Source: Rubrivivax sp.
GTDB taxonomy: Bacteria > Pseudomonadota > Gammaproteobacteria > Burkholderiales > Burkholderiaceae_C
Length of the DNA: 64,000 bases
NCBI GenBank assembly: GCA_019635285.1
Contig: JAHBZS010000003.1
Location: forward strand, 62,001 to 126,000
Direction: 5' to 3'
In this document: piece by piece, positions 8,698-18,224 of the stretch
Layout of the letters: the number at the start of each line of letters is the position of its first letter
Numbering within the stretch: position 1 is the stretch's first letter
Notes under the pieces: model-generated
Told to the model about the DNA's origin: nothing
Databases searched by the model: none
The model's input: the letters and a program-made list of their open reading frames with translations, nothing else
Program-made: the position numbers and the translations under genes

Positions 8698-9795
8698 TCA
8701 GGGGTTGGCGCGCAGTTTGGCGTGCCGCTCGGCCTTCGGCAAGGCGGCGATCGCCGCGGCGGCCGCGTAGAAGCGCTCGAAGTCGCCGCCCTGCTGCGCA
8801 TACAGGCGTTCGAAGTCCACGGCGAGTTCGTTGTACGCGGCCAGCACGCCCAGCGACGCGTTGTTGACGTGCTCGAACCAGGCATCGTAGCCGGCGAAGC
8901 CGCCCCAGCGCTGCTGCTTCATCGTCGCATAGTCCGCCCGCAGCCGCGCCAGCAGCTCGGCCTTGGCGATGCGCTTGTCCGCGTCCGGCAGGGGCGCCGC
9001 ATAGAGCCGCTCGAATTCATCGCGGTAGCGCATGGTCAGCTCGCGGAAGTCCTGCCGGCGCTGCACCACCTGCCGGTACTGCTCGCGCGCGGCGGCGTCG
9101 CCGTGCTGCTGCAGCCACAGCCGCGCGCCGATGCGCTCCACCGCGGTGGCGAAGGATTCGTTGAACATGGTGTCGTCGGCGACGTAGAGCTGCTGGTGCG
9201 CCAGCTCATGAAAGATCAGCCGCGCCAGTTCGCCTTCGGAGCCGCCGACGAAGGTGTTGAGCAGCGGGTCGCCGCCGATCCAGTTGCTCCAGCCCAGCGT
9301 CGAATAGGCCGGCACGCCGTAGACGCTGACGTCCCAGCCCTCCCCGCGCAGCTGCGCCGCCAGCGCGTCGGCGGCGGCGCGGTCGAAGTAGCCGCGGTAG
9401 CCGACGCAGCCGGTCACCGGATAGCACCAGGTCTTCAGCGTCAGCGACAGCGCCGGCGCGGCCACCACGTTCCAGACCGCGGCCGGCCGCTGCAGGTCGG
9501 CATAGGCGCGGTAGCTGGCGTTGTCCGGCAGCTTCAGCACCTGCACCGAGAAGTCGCGCATCGCCTTGGCCAGCGCCAGGCGCTGCTTCAGCGGCGCCGG
9601 CGTGTCGCCTTCGGCCAGCCAGTCGTTCACCGGCTTGGCGCGCGACATCAGGTCCAGGTGGCCGGACACCGACTGGCGGTAGTAGCCCAGCTCGCCGCAG
9701 CCGCTGCCCAGGCACAGCGCGCCCACGGCCAGCAGCGCTGCGCCGGCCAGACCCAGCCCGGCCACTAGGGCGATCCGCCAGCGGCGGCGCGACAC
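8698..9795 (-). CDS. Lipoprotein aminopeptidase (PF10023-type zinc peptidase)
   Basis: Predicted secreted or outer-membrane zinc metallopeptidase of 365 residues. A hydrophobic N-terminus leads to a lipobox-like LGSGC (C33), then GELGYY typical of this family. The zinc site is HELAH at 196-200 with a third ligand in NESFAT (E213). The family is annotated putative aminopeptidase; its substrate is not known to me. The start is a GTG 4 nt after the oxidoreductase stop, so it probably depends on read-through translation. Confidence 0.87.
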   Translation of the reverse strand: MSRRRWRIALVAGLGLAGAALLAVGALCLGSGCGELGYYRQSVSGHLDLMSRAKPVNDWLAEGDTPAPLKQRLALAKAMRDFSVQVLKLPDNASYRAYADLQRPAAVWNVVAAPALSLTLKTWCYPVTGCVGYRGYFDRAAADALAAQLRGEGWDVSVYGVPAYSTLGWSNWIGGDPLLNTFVGGSEGELARLIFHELAHQQLYVADDTMFNESFATAVERIGARLWLQQHGDAAAREQYRQVVQRRQDFRELTMRYRDEFERLYAAPLPDADKRIAKAELLARLRADYATMKQQRWGGFAGYDAWFEHVNNASLGVLAAYNELAVDFERLYAQQGGDFERFYAAAAAIAALPKAERHAKLRANP

Positions 9796-9799
9796 CGAC

Positions 9800-11854
9800 T
9801 CACCCAGCCACCGCCTCCACCTCGACCAGGCAGTCGTAGAAGGACGGGGCGCGGCCGAGGTCGGTGAGCCGCTGGTGCGTCAGCTGGTTGACGTTGTGCC
9901 CGTCCATGCCGAGCTTGCGCCACCAGATGCCCAGCCCGTTGACCACGCCGGGCCGGGCGCGCGTGCTGACGCGGCAGCGGCAGCGGTAGCTGCCGCGGTC
10001 GTTGAACACGCGCACCGTGGCGCGGTCGGCGATGCCGCGTGCCGCCGCATCCTGCGCATGCATCTCCAGCAGCGGCTCGCCTTCGATGTCGCGCAGGCTG
10101 GCGACGTTGACGAAGCTGGAATTGAGGAAGTTGCGCGCCGGCGGCGAGATCATCGCCAGCGGATAGCGCTGCGCCAGCTCCGGCGTCGACGCCGCGCATT
10201 CATGGTTGGGCAGGTAGTCCGGCAGCCCCAGGCCGGGCGCGTCGGCCCAGGCCTTGCCGTCGGCCGTGAGGAAACCGCCTTCGGCGAAGGGCGCCTCGGG
10301 CAGCGTCAGCTTGGCCCAGCCGCGCGCGCGCAGTGCGTCGAAATCCACCCATTGCGGCTTCAGCGCGACGCGCGCCAGCTGCTCGTCGCTGTCGGCGAAG
10401 CAGGGGTCGTCGAAACCCATGCGCGCCGCCAGCTCGCGGAAGATCTGCGTGTTGGGCTTGGCCTGGCCGCGCGGCGCGATCGCCGGCTCGTTGATCAGCG
10501 CATAGGTGTGGCCGTAGGAGGTGTGCACGTCCAGATGCTCGAGCTGCGTGGTCGCCGGCAGCACGATGTCGGCCAAGTCGGCGGTGTCGGTCATGAAATG
10601 TTCGAGCACCACGGTGAACAGGTCCTCGCGCTGGAAGCCTTCGACCACGCGGGCGCTGTGCGGGGCCACCGCCACCGGGTTGCTGTTGTAGACCACCAGC
10701 GCCTCGATCTTCGGCCCGAAGCCGGGCGAGGCCTCGCGCAGCAGCTCGTCGCCGATGGTGCTCATGTTGACGATGCGCGGCTGCCGGCCGGCCAGCAGGT
10801 CGGGCCGCTGCAGCGCGGCCTCGTCGCGCACCGGCGCGAACCAGCCCGAGCTGGACAGCAGCAGCCCACCGGCGCGGTGGCGCCAGGCGCCCACCAGGCA
10901 GGGCAGCAACGCCACCAGGCGCACGGCGTTGCCGCCGCCGCGCACGCGCTGCATGCCGTAGTTCAGCCGGATCGCCGCCGGCTGGGTGGTGCCGTAGTCG
11001 CGCGCCAGCACGCGGATCTGCTCGGCCTGCAACCCGCACACCGCGGCCGCCCGTTCGGCCGGCCACTGCAGCGCACGCTCCTTCAACGCAGGCCAGCCGC
11101 GCACGTGCCGGTCCAGGTAGTCGTGGTCCAGCCAGTCGTTGACGACAAGCTCGTGCATCAGGCCCAGCGCCAGCGCGCCATCGGTGCCGGGCAGCAGCGC
11201 CAGGTGCTCGTGGCACTTGTCGGCCGTCTCGCTGCGCCGCGGGTCGATGCACACCAGCTTGGCGCCGGCGCGCTTGGCGGCCTGGGCGAAGGTCCAGAAA
11301 TGCAGGTTCGAGGCGATGGAGTTGCTGCCCCAGATGAGGATCAGCTTGCTCTCGGCATAGTGCTCGACGTGCATGCCGACCTTGCCGCCGTAGGTGGCGG
11401 CCAGCGCCTCGCCGCCGGCGCTGGAGCAGATGGTGCGGTCCAGCCGCGACGCGCCCAGGCGGTGGAAGAAGCGCCCGGCCATGCTCTCGCCCTGCAGCAG
11501 GCCCATCGTGCCGGCATAGCTGTAGGGCAGCACCGCCTGCGGGTCGCGCGCGGCAATGGCCTTGAGCCGCGCCGCGACGGTGTCCAGCGCCTCGTCCCAG
11601 CCGATGGGCTCGAAACGGCCTGCGCCCTTGGGCCCGACGCGCCGCAGCGGCTGCAGCACGCGGTCGGGGTGGTAGGTGCGCTCGGCATAGCGCGACACCT
11701 TGGTGCACAGCGCGCCATGCGTCGGCGGGTGCGTCGCGTCGCCCTGCACGCGCACGACGTGCCCACCCTGCACCGTGACCTGCAGCGCGCAGGTGTCGGG
11801 GCAGTCGTGCGGACACGCCGCGTGCACGACGCGCAGGGGCTCGGGGGCGTTCAT
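9800..11854 (-). CDS. Molybdopterin oxidoreductase of the DMSO-reductase superfamily
   Basis: Large Mo/W-bis-MGD enzyme of 684 residues. The N-terminal [4Fe-4S] motif uses C14, C18, C22 and C50 (CPHDCPDTC then GALC). A WGSN motif lies at 175-178, and a C-terminal cofactor-binding domain runs from about residue 560 (NFLNSSFVN). A possible metal ligand is in RTICSSAGGEA, with Cys143 or an adjacent Ser. No twin-arginine signal is present, so it should be cytoplasmic. No electron-transfer or membrane subunit is adjacent, so the substrate and electron partner are unknown. Database names for such proteins (formate dehydrogenase, BisC) should not be taken literally. Confidence 0.9.
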   Translation of the reverse strand: MNAPEPLRVVHAACPHDCPDTCALQVTVQGGHVVRVQGDATHPPTHGALCTKVSRYAERTYHPDRVLQPLRRVGPKGAGRFEPIGWDEALDTVAARLKAIAARDPQAVLPYSYAGTMGLLQGESMAGRFFHRLGASRLDRTICSSAGGEALAATYGGKVGMHVEHYAESKLILIWGSNSIASNLHFWTFAQAAKRAGAKLVCIDPRRSETADKCHEHLALLPGTDGALALGLMHELVVNDWLDHDYLDRHVRGWPALKERALQWPAERAAAVCGLQAEQIRVLARDYGTTQPAAIRLNYGMQRVRGGGNAVRLVALLPCLVGAWRHRAGGLLLSSSGWFAPVRDEAALQRPDLLAGRQPRIVNMSTIGDELLREASPGFGPKIEALVVYNSNPVAVAPHSARVVEGFQREDLFTVVLEHFMTDTADLADIVLPATTQLEHLDVHTSYGHTYALINEPAIAPRGQAKPNTQIFRELAARMGFDDPCFADSDEQLARVALKPQWVDFDALRARGWAKLTLPEAPFAEGGFLTADGKAWADAPGLGLPDYLPNHECAASTPELAQRYPLAMISPPARNFLNSSFVNVASLRDIEGEPLLEMHAQDAAARGIADRATVRVFNDRGSYRCRCRVSTRARPGVVNGLGIWWRKLGMDGHNVNQLTHQRLTDLGRAPSFYDCLVEVEAVAG

Positions 11855-11861
11855 GCGTCGA

Positions 11862-13343
11862 TCATGGCACAGCGGCGGCGGCGCGCAGGCGCATGCGCAG
11901 GCCTACCGGCTGCATGGTGAAAGCCATCAGCTCCCTGGGCGGGCGGCCGTCGGCGGTGGCCACGTCATCGATGTCGAAGCTGGACAGCAGCATGGCCATG
12001 GCCATCTTCATCTCCAGCAGCGCCAGGTAGCGGCCCGGACACATGCGCGGGCCGGAACCGAAGGGCATGGCCGCACGCTTGGCCGCCCCGGAAAGCGGTG
12101 GCACCGCCTCGTCCAGCCAGCGCTCGGGCAAGAAGGCCTCGGGCCGTTGAAACAGCCGCTCGCCGACGCTGTCGTGCCGCAGCACGCCCCAGACGTGCGT
12201 GCCTCCGGGCACCGCCACGTCGCCGACCACCGTGTCGCGCAGCGCCTGCAGGCCGATGAAGGGCGCCACCGGCTTCAGGCGCATGGTCTCGCTGGCACAG
12301 GCCTCCAGAAACACCAGCTGTTCCATCTGGTCGAAGCTGTAGGCCGCGGGGTCGGGCGCGAGCGTGCGCACCTCGTGCTGCACGCGCTGCAGCGCCTGCG
12401 GGTTGCGCTGCAGCAGGTGGATCATCCAGGCCAGGGTGTTGGCGGTGGTGTCCTCGCCGGCGAGCAGCATGGTCAGCACGTTGCCGGCGATGTGGCGGTC
12501 GTCCAGGCCGCTGCCGGGCTGGTCGGCGGCCGCGATCATGGCTTCCAGCAGGTTGCGCGTCTGCGTGCGCCGCTGCGGCTCGTCGCGCAGCTGCTGCCGC
12601 GCCTGGGCGACGATGTCGAGAATGGTGGCGTTGATCACCGCCACGCTGGCGTCGAGCTCGCGGTCGGCGGCCAGCTTGAACCAGCGCCAGTAGGGCACGA
12701 TCGACAGCACGCGCCTGAAGACCGCCGGCAGCACCTGGTCGAGGTGGCGCTGGATCACGTCCTCGCCCGATTCGAGCGTGTTGATGTCCTTGCCGAAAGC
12801 CAGCCCGGCGATGGCATCGACGGTGTAGCGCATCAGGTCGGCCTGCAGCGGGATGGCCTGCCCGGCACCCGCCGCCTTCTGCCAGCGGCCGCGCAGGCGC
12901 AGCATCACCTTCACCAGCGACGGGAAGTAGGCGCGCACATGGCTGGGCGCGAAGGCGGCCATGACCATGCGGCGCTGCTTGCGCCAGTCTTCGCCCTCCG
13001 CGCTGAACAGCCCCTGCGGCAGGCCCATTTCGGCGCCGACGCGGCTGGCGAAGGGGCTGCGACGGAAGCCTTCGGGCCGATCGCGCATCACGCCGGCCAG
13101 CAGTTCGTGGTCGGCGATGACCAGCTGGTCCAGGCGGCCCAGGCGCATGCGGAACAACGGGCCGAACTCGGCAGCCCAGCGCTCCACGTCGCGATGGATG
13201 CGCGGCGGCTTGACCTGCAGCGTGTTGCCCAGCAGCGGCCAGCCGCGTGGGCCCGGAAGGTCTTTCAGCTGGCGCAGCGGGACGGAGCTCATGGGCGGCA
13301 TGGGGGTGGCATCGGGCATCGATCGTAGCGGCTGCGTGGGCAT
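11862..13343 (-). CDS. Cytochrome P450
   Basis: Heme monooxygenase of up to 493 residues. The I-helix oxygen motif is AGEDTT (295-300), the K-helix ExxR is ETMR (352-355), and the heme loop FGSGPRMCPGR places the thiolate ligand at C435. The N-terminus has a proline-rich PGPRGWPLLGN hinge like CYP4/CYP102-type fatty-acid hydroxylases but no clear membrane anchor. Start codons at residues 1, 9, 15 and 18 are all possible. It ends 7 nt before the oxidoreductase start. No ferredoxin or reductase gene is near, and the substrate is unknown. Confidence 0.94.
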   Translation of the reverse strand: MPTQPLRSMPDATPMPPMSSVPLRQLKDLPGPRGWPLLGNTLQVKPPRIHRDVERWAAEFGPLFRMRLGRLDQLVIADHELLAGVMRDRPEGFRRSPFASRVGAEMGLPQGLFSAEGEDWRKQRRMVMAAFAPSHVRAYFPSLVKVMLRLRGRWQKAAGAGQAIPLQADLMRYTVDAIAGLAFGKDINTLESGEDVIQRHLDQVLPAVFRRVLSIVPYWRWFKLAADRELDASVAVINATILDIVAQARQQLRDEPQRRTQTRNLLEAMIAAADQPGSGLDDRHIAGNVLTMLLAGEDTTANTLAWMIHLLQRNPQALQRVQHEVRTLAPDPAAYSFDQMEQLVFLEACASETMRLKPVAPFIGLQALRDTVVGDVAVPGGTHVWGVLRHDSVGERLFQRPEAFLPERWLDEAVPPLSGAAKRAAMPFGSGPRMCPGRYLALLEMKMAMAMLLSSFDIDDVATADGRPPRELMAFTMQPVGLRMRLRAAAAVP

Positions 13344-13429
13344 GGCGCGGGCATGGCGCGGGCGGCAAGACAGCGCGGTGTTCAGCGGGGTAAGATGATT
13401 TTCCCCGCCCGCAGCAAGCTGGAGTTCGC

Positions 13430-14620
13430 ATGCAGCTCATCGAATCCATCCTGGCCGATGCCGCCAGCATCACCACCATCCGGCGCGACATCCATGCCCA
13501 TCCGGAGCTGTGCTTCCAGGAGGAGCGCACCGCCGACGTGATCGCCAAGGCGCTCACCGACTGGGGCATCCCCATCCACCGCGGCCTGGGCAAGACCGGC
13601 GTGGTGGGCATCGTCAAGAACGGCACGTCCAGCCGCGCGGTCGGCCTGCGTGCCGACATCGACGCGCTGCCGATGACCGAGCACAACCACTTCGCGCACG
13701 CCAGCACGCACCCCGGCAAGATGCACGCCTGCGGCCACGACGGCCACACCGCGATGCTGCTGGCCGCGGCGCGCCACCTGTCCCGCCACCGCCACTTCGA
13801 CGGCACGGTGTACCTGGTGTTCCAGCCGGCCGAAGAGGGCGGCGGCGGCGCGCGCGAAATGATGAAGGACGGCCTGTTCGAGAAGTTCCCGATGGAAGCC
13901 ATCTTCGGCATCCACAACTGGCCGGGCATGCGGGTCGGCCAGTTCGCGCTGAAGAGCGGCCCGGTGATGGCCAGCTCCAACGAGTTCAAGATCACCATCC
14001 GCGGCAAGGGCAGCCATGCCGCGCTGCCGCACAACGGCATCGACCCGGTGCCGGTGGCCTGCCAGATGGTGCAGGCCTTCCAGACCATCATCACGCGCAA
14101 CAAGCGGCCCATCGACACGGCGGTGATCTCGGTGACGATGATCCACGCCGGCGAGGCCACCAACGTGGTGCCCGACTTCTGCGAGATCCAGGGCACGGTG
14201 CGCACCTTCACCACCGAGGTGCTGGACCTGGTGGAGCGGCGCATGAAGACCATCGCCGAAAGCACCTGCGCGGCCTTCGAGGCGAGCTGCGAATTCCACT
14301 TCCAGCGCAACTACCCGCCCACCGTCAATCACGAGGCGGAGACCGCGTTCACGCGGCGCGTGCTGGGCGAGGTGGTCGGGCCGGACAACGTGCTGGAGTT
14401 CGAGCCGACGATGGGCTCCGAGGACTTCAGCTACTTCCTGCAGGCCAAGCCCGGCTGCTACTTCCTCATCGGCAACGGCGACGGCACGCACCGCGAGGGC
14501 GGGCACGGCATGGGGCCGTGCATGCTGCACAACCCCAGCTACGACTTCAACGACGAGCTGATCCCGCTGGGCGCGACCGCCTGGGTGCGCCTGGCCGAGC
14601 AGTGGCTGGCGGCACGCTGA
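13430..14620 (+). CDS. M20D-family amidohydrolase (hippurate/N-acyl amino acid hydrolase type)
   Basis: Zinc-dependent hydrolase of 396 residues that cleaves N-acyl amino acids or related amides. Family motifs are HAHPELCFQE, the metal site HACGHDGHTA (C101 and H103), FQPAEEGGGGA with the catalytic glutamate pair at about 135-136, and GSEDFSYF near the C-terminus. The start is ATG 13430, preceded by CTGGAG. It is transcribed divergently from the P450 and lies 11 nt upstream of the M14-like gene, followed by the glutamate/aspartate importer. The set may release and take up amino acids from conjugates; this is inference. Confidence 0.93.
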   Translation: MQLIESILADAASITTIRRDIHAHPELCFQEERTADVIAKALTDWGIPIHRGLGKTGVVGIVKNGTSSRAVGLRADIDALPMTEHNHFAHASTHPGKMHACGHDGHTAMLLAAARHLSRHRHFDGTVYLVFQPAEEGGGGAREMMKDGLFEKFPMEAIFGIHNWPGMRVGQFALKSGPVMASSNEFKITIRGKGSHAALPHNGIDPVPVACQMVQAFQTIITRNKRPIDTAVISVTMIHAGEATNVVPDFCEIQGTVRTFTTEVLDLVERRMKTIAESTCAAFEASCEFHFQRNYPPTVNHEAETAFTRRVLGEVVGPDNVLEFEPTMGSEDFSYFLQAKPGCYFLIGNGDGTHREGGHGMGPCMLHNPSYDFNDELIPLGATAWVRLAEQWLAAR

Positions 14621-14631
14621 GCGCCGCGCCG

Positions 14632-15714
14632 ATGAAAGCGTCCGCGTACTTTGCGCAGAGCTACGCCGAGGCCAGGCGCAAGTTCATCGATGCGGCCGTC
14701 GCCGCCGGCCAGGAACCGCGCGCGCATGCGCATCCGCTGCTCGGACGCGACGGCGAATTGCTGGCCATGGACGTGGCGCGCTTCGGCCCGGCCGACGCAC
14801 CGGCGGTGCTCATCATCAGCAGCGCCTGCCATGGCGTGGAAGGCTATTGCGGCTCGGGCATCCAGGGCGCGCTGCTCGCCGACGCCGGCTTGCATGCCGC
14901 GGCCGCGCAGGCCGGCGTGGCGCTGCTGTACATCCACGCGCTCAACCCCTACGGCTTCTCCTGGCTGCGCCGCACGACGCACGAGAACGTCGACCTGAAC
15001 CGCAACTTCCAGGACTTCTCCAAGCCGCTGCCGCGCAATGCCGCCTACGACCGCATCGCGCACCTGATCGTGCCGGCCGAATGGCCGCCGACGCCGGAGG
15101 TCAAGGCCGGGCTGGCCGCCTTCATCGCCGAGCACGGGCAGAAAGCACTGCAGGCGGCAGTGTCGGGCGGCCAGTACGACCACCCCCAGGGCCTGTTCTA
15201 CGGCGGGCACAACCCGACCTGGAGCCAGCAGACCTTGCGCCACGTGCTGCAGGAGCATGGACGCCGCTGCCGGCGCCTGGCGTGGCTGGACCTGCATACC
15301 GGCCTGGGGCCCAGCGGCCACGGCGAACGCATCTGGGCCGGGCCGGACGATGCCGTGGCCGTGGCACGCGCCCGGCAATGGTGGGGCCCGGAGGTGACGT
15401 CGATCTACGACGGCTCCTCCGAGTCGGCCCTGCTCACCGGGCTGATGTGGCTGGCCGCGGGCGAGGAATGCGCGCAGGCCGAATACACCGGCATCGCGCT
15501 GGAATACGGCACCGTGCCCTTCGACCAGGTGACCGACGCGCTGCGCGCCGACCAGTGGCTGGAGAACCACCCCGACGCGCCGCCGGCGCTGCGCACGCAG
15601 ATCAAGCGCCAGATACGCGATGCCTTCTATACCGACCACGATGCCTGGAAGGCGCGCGTCGTCGAACAAGGCGTGCAGGCCGCGCACCAGGCGGTGGCCG
15701 GCCTGGGCGCCTAG
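14632..15714 (+). CDS. M14-family metallopeptidase (DUF2817)
   Basis: Predicted zinc carboxypeptidase-like enzyme of 360 residues, DUF2817 family. Zinc ligands are readable as HGVE (H67, E70) and H222 in LDLHTGLG. The substrate-carboxylate motif is DLNRNF (121-126), and a catalytic-type glutamate follows in ALEYGTVP. No signal peptide is seen. It starts 11 nt after the amidohydrolase stop and is probably cotranscribed with it. The natural substrate is not known. Confidence 0.88.
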   Translation: MKASAYFAQSYAEARRKFIDAAVAAGQEPRAHAHPLLGRDGELLAMDVARFGPADAPAVLIISSACHGVEGYCGSGIQGALLADAGLHAAAAQAGVALLYIHALNPYGFSWLRRTTHENVDLNRNFQDFSKPLPRNAAYDRIAHLIVPAEWPPTPEVKAGLAAFIAEHGQKALQAAVSGGQYDHPQGLFYGGHNPTWSQQTLRHVLQEHGRRCRRLAWLDLHTGLGPSGHGERIWAGPDDAVAVARARQWWGPEVTSIYDGSSESALLTGLMWLAAGEECAQAEYTGIALEYGTVPFDQVTDALRADQWLENHPDAPPALRTQIKRQIRDAFYTDHDAWKARVVEQGVQAAHQAVAGLGA

Positions 15715-15818
15715 ATGCCCCCGGGCATGAAGACTGCTTACGGGTAATCCCGCGGTCGCGAGTCACTAGAATTTCATTCACATTGGCACCCCGCTACCCT
15801 CTTCTACAGGAACCCATC

Positions 15819-16721
15819 ATGAAGAAACACGTGATTGCCCTGGCGCTGACCGCACTGGCCTGCGGCACCGCCTTCGCGCAGGCCAACGACACGCTGGCGA
15901 AGATCAAGTCCAAGGGCGAGATCACTCTGGGCGTGCGCGACTCCTCCGGCGCGCTGGCCTACACCATCGGCGACGGCAAGTACGTCGGCTTCCATACCGA
16001 GATGGCCGAGAACATCTCCGCGGACATCGCCAAGCAGCTGGGCATCTCGAACCTGAAGATCAACAAGCAGCTGGTGACCTCGCAGAACCGCATTCCGCTG
16101 GTGGTCAACGGCACCGTCGACCTGGAGTGCGGCTCGACCACCAACAACGCCACGCGCCAGAAGGACGTGGCCTTCGCCGTGACCACCTACGTCGAGGAAG
16201 TGCGCATCGCCGTGCGCGCCGACTCGGGCATCAACTCGATCAAGGACCTGAACGGCAAGACCGTGGTCACCACCACCGGCACGACCTCGGTGCAGACGCT
16301 GCGCAAGAACGAGCGCGCCAACAACATCGACTTCAAGGAAGTCATGGGCAAGGACCACGCCGACAGCTTCCTGCTGCTCGAATCGGGCCGCGCCGACGCC
16401 TTCGTCATGGACGGCCAGATCCTGGCCGGCAACATCAGCAAGTCGAAGAACCCGGCCGGCTTCAAGATCGTCGGCGAGGTGCTGTCGGTCGAGCCGATCG
16501 CCTGCATGCTGCGCAAGGACGATCCGGCCTTCCTGAAGGCCGTGGACGACAGCATCAAGCGCCAGATCGCCGACGGCTCGCTGGCCAAGCTGTACGACAA
16601 GTGGTTCATGCAGCCGATCCCGCCGACCAACACCAAGGTCGGCCTGCCGCTGTCGGACGCCACCAAGGCCGCCTGGGCCAACCCGAACAACAAGCCGATG
16701 GAAGACTACGCCAAGAAGTGA
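15819..16721 (+). CDS. gltI: Glutamate/aspartate ABC transporter, periplasmic binding protein
   Basis: Periplasmic solute-binding protein of 300 residues with a signal peptide ending at AFAQA. It matches GltI along its length; key shared blocks are TSQNRIPLVVNGTVDLECGS, TTNN, TTGTTSVQTL, KDHADSFLLLESGRADAF and CMLRKDDP. The ATG at 15819 was chosen from the signal peptide and the upstream AGGAACC. It is followed by a hairpin and then the two permeases and the ATPase, a full GltIJKL set. The ligand assignment is by family resemblance. Confidence 0.95.
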   Translation: MKKHVIALALTALACGTAFAQANDTLAKIKSKGEITLGVRDSSGALAYTIGDGKYVGFHTEMAENISADIAKQLGISNLKINKQLVTSQNRIPLVVNGTVDLECGSTTNNATRQKDVAFAVTTYVEEVRIAVRADSGINSIKDLNGKTVVTTTGTTSVQTLRKNERANNIDFKEVMGKDHADSFLLLESGRADAFVMDGQILAGNISKSKNPAGFKIVGEVLSVEPIACMLRKDDPAFLKAVDDSIKRQIADGSLAKLYDKWFMQPIPPTNTKVGLPLSDATKAAWANPNNKPMEDYAKK

Positions 16722-16745
16722 GTCGCCCGCACTGAGCCGCATGCA

Positions 16746-16773
16746 CGCCCGCCGCCACTCGGCGGGCGTTTCT
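16746..16773 (+). terminator. Hairpin with short T-run between gltI and gltJ
   Basis: A perfect 9-bp stem, CGCCCGCCG / CGGCGGGCG (16746-16754 and 16760-16768), with a five-base loop, followed by TTTCT. It lies 24 nt after the gltI stop and about 45 nt before gltJ. In such operons a leaky terminator or 3' stabiliser here sets a high ratio of binding protein to permease. Confidence 0.7.
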
Positions 16774-16817
16774 ATTTCGGCCGGCAGCCGCGCAGAACGA
16801 CACAACGAGGAGTGCAG

Positions 16818-17543
16818 ATGAGGAACTGGGACTGGCAAGTCTTCTTCGAGGACCCGGGCGGCAAGATCCCGACCTACTGGCAATGGATGCTGTCGGCCTG
16901 GGGCTGGACGGTGTCGGTGTCGCTCGTCAGCCTGCTGCTGGCGCTGGTCGTCGGCTCGATCATCGGCACCATCCGCACGCTGCCCGACAGCCCCTGGCTG
17001 GTGCGTTTCGGCAACGCCTGGGTGGAGCTGTTCCGCAACATCCCTCTGCTGGTGCAGATCTTCCTCTGGTACCACGTGGTGCCGAAGCTGTTCCCGGTGA
17101 TGGCCGACGTGCCGCCCTTCCTGCTGGTCGTCTTCGCACTGGGCTTCTTCACCTCGGCGCGCATCGCCGAGCAGCTGCGCTCGGGCATCCAGGCCTTGCC
17201 GCGCGGCCAGCGCTACGCGGGCATGGCGCTGGGCTTCACGACGCCGCAGTACTACCGCTACGTGCTGCTGCCGATGGCCTACCGCATCATCATCCCGCCG
17301 CTGACCAGCGAGTCGATGAACATCTTCAAGAACTCGTCGGTCGCGTTCGCGGTGTCGATCCCCGAGCTGATCCAGTTCGCGATGCAGGCCGGCGAGGAGA
17401 CCTCGCGCGTCACAGAGATGTACGCGGCAGTGACGGTGCTGTACATCATCTCGGCGATGATCATCAACCGCATCATGGCCTGGGTCGAGAAGAAGGCGCG
17501 CGTGCCCGGCTTCGTGGCGGCGGGCGGGACGGGGGGCCATTGA
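16818..17543 (+). CDS. gltJ: Glutamate/aspartate ABC transporter permease GltJ
   Basis: Inner-membrane permease of 241 residues, HisM/GltJ type. Hydrophobic segments and the cytoplasmic EAA-like loop (EQLRSGIQALPRGQRYAGMA) are clear, as is the N-terminal WVELFRNIPLLVQIF block. The ATG at 16818 has GAGGAG 5 nt upstream, which decides it over a GTG 6 nt earlier. It overlaps nothing; gltK begins 1 nt after its stop. Confidence 0.94.
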   Translation: MRNWDWQVFFEDPGGKIPTYWQWMLSAWGWTVSVSLVSLLLALVVGSIIGTIRTLPDSPWLVRFGNAWVELFRNIPLLVQIFLWYHVVPKLFPVMADVPPFLLVVFALGFFTSARIAEQLRSGIQALPRGQRYAGMALGFTTPQYYRYVLLPMAYRIIIPPLTSESMNIFKNSSVAFAVSIPELIQFAMQAGEETSRVTEMYAAVTVLYIISAMIINRIMAWVEKKARVPGFVAAGGTGGH

Positions 17544-17544
17544 G

Positions 17545-18213
17545 ATGATGGGCCTCGACTTCTCGTTCTACAACTGGGACCTGGTCCGCGGCTTCCTGCT
17601 CAAGGGGCTGTACTTCAGCGTCTTCCTGACGGTGGCGGCCACGCTGGGCGGCATCTTCTTCGGCACCTTGCTGGCGCTGATGCGCCTGTCGGGCAAGAAG
17701 TGGCTGGACCTGCCGGCGGCCATCTACGTCAACGGCATGCGCAGCATTCCGCTGGTGATGGTGATCCTGTGGTTCTTCCTGCTGGTGCCGCTGTTCATCG
17801 GCCGGCCGATCGGGCCGGAGTATTCGGCGGTGATCACCTTCATCGCCTTCGAGGCGGCGTACTTCAGCGAGATCATGCGCGCCGGCATCCAGTCCATCCC
17901 GCGCGGGCAGATCTTCGCCGGCGAGGCGCTGGGCATGAGCTACCGGCAGAACATGACGCTGGTGGTGCTGCCGCAGGCCTTCCGCAACATGCTGCCGGTG
18001 CTGCTGACGCAGACCATCATCCTGTTCCAGGACACCTCGCTGGTCTACGCCATCGGCGCCTACGACCTGTTCAAGGGCTTCGACACCGCCGGCAAGAACT
18101 TCGGCCGCCCCGAGGAGGCCTACATCATGGCCGCCGTCGTCTACTTCATCCTGTGCTATTCGCTGTCGTGGATCGTCAAGCGCATACACAAGAAGATCGC
18201 CATCATTCGCTAG
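17545..18213 (+). CDS. gltK: Glutamate/aspartate ABC transporter permease GltK
   Basis: Second permease of the heterodimeric channel, 222 residues. The EAA loop is visible as [20 protein letters not shown], preceded by [16 protein letters not shown]. The start is ATG 17545, with a second in-frame ATG directly after it; both fit. It sits between gltJ and gltL with an 11-nt gap to the ATPase gene. Confidence 0.94.
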   Translation: MMGLDFSFYNWDLVRGFLLKGLYFSVFLTVAATLGGIFFGTLLALMRLSGKKWLDLPAAIYVNGMRSIPLVMVILWFFLLVPLFIGRPIGPEYSAVITFIAFEAAYFSEIMRAGIQSIPRGQIFAGEALGMSYRQNMTLVVLPQAFRNMLPVLLTQTIILFQDTSLVYAIGAYDLFKGFDTAGKNFGRPEEAYIMAAVVYFILCYSLSWIVKRIHKKIAIIR

Positions 18214-18224
18214 GAGCACACCCC

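Noticed and set aside
15715..15818. Promoter for gltI (TTACGG and TAGAAT)
   Set aside because: The spacing is about 23 nt, too long for a sigma-70 promoter; no alternative was convincing.
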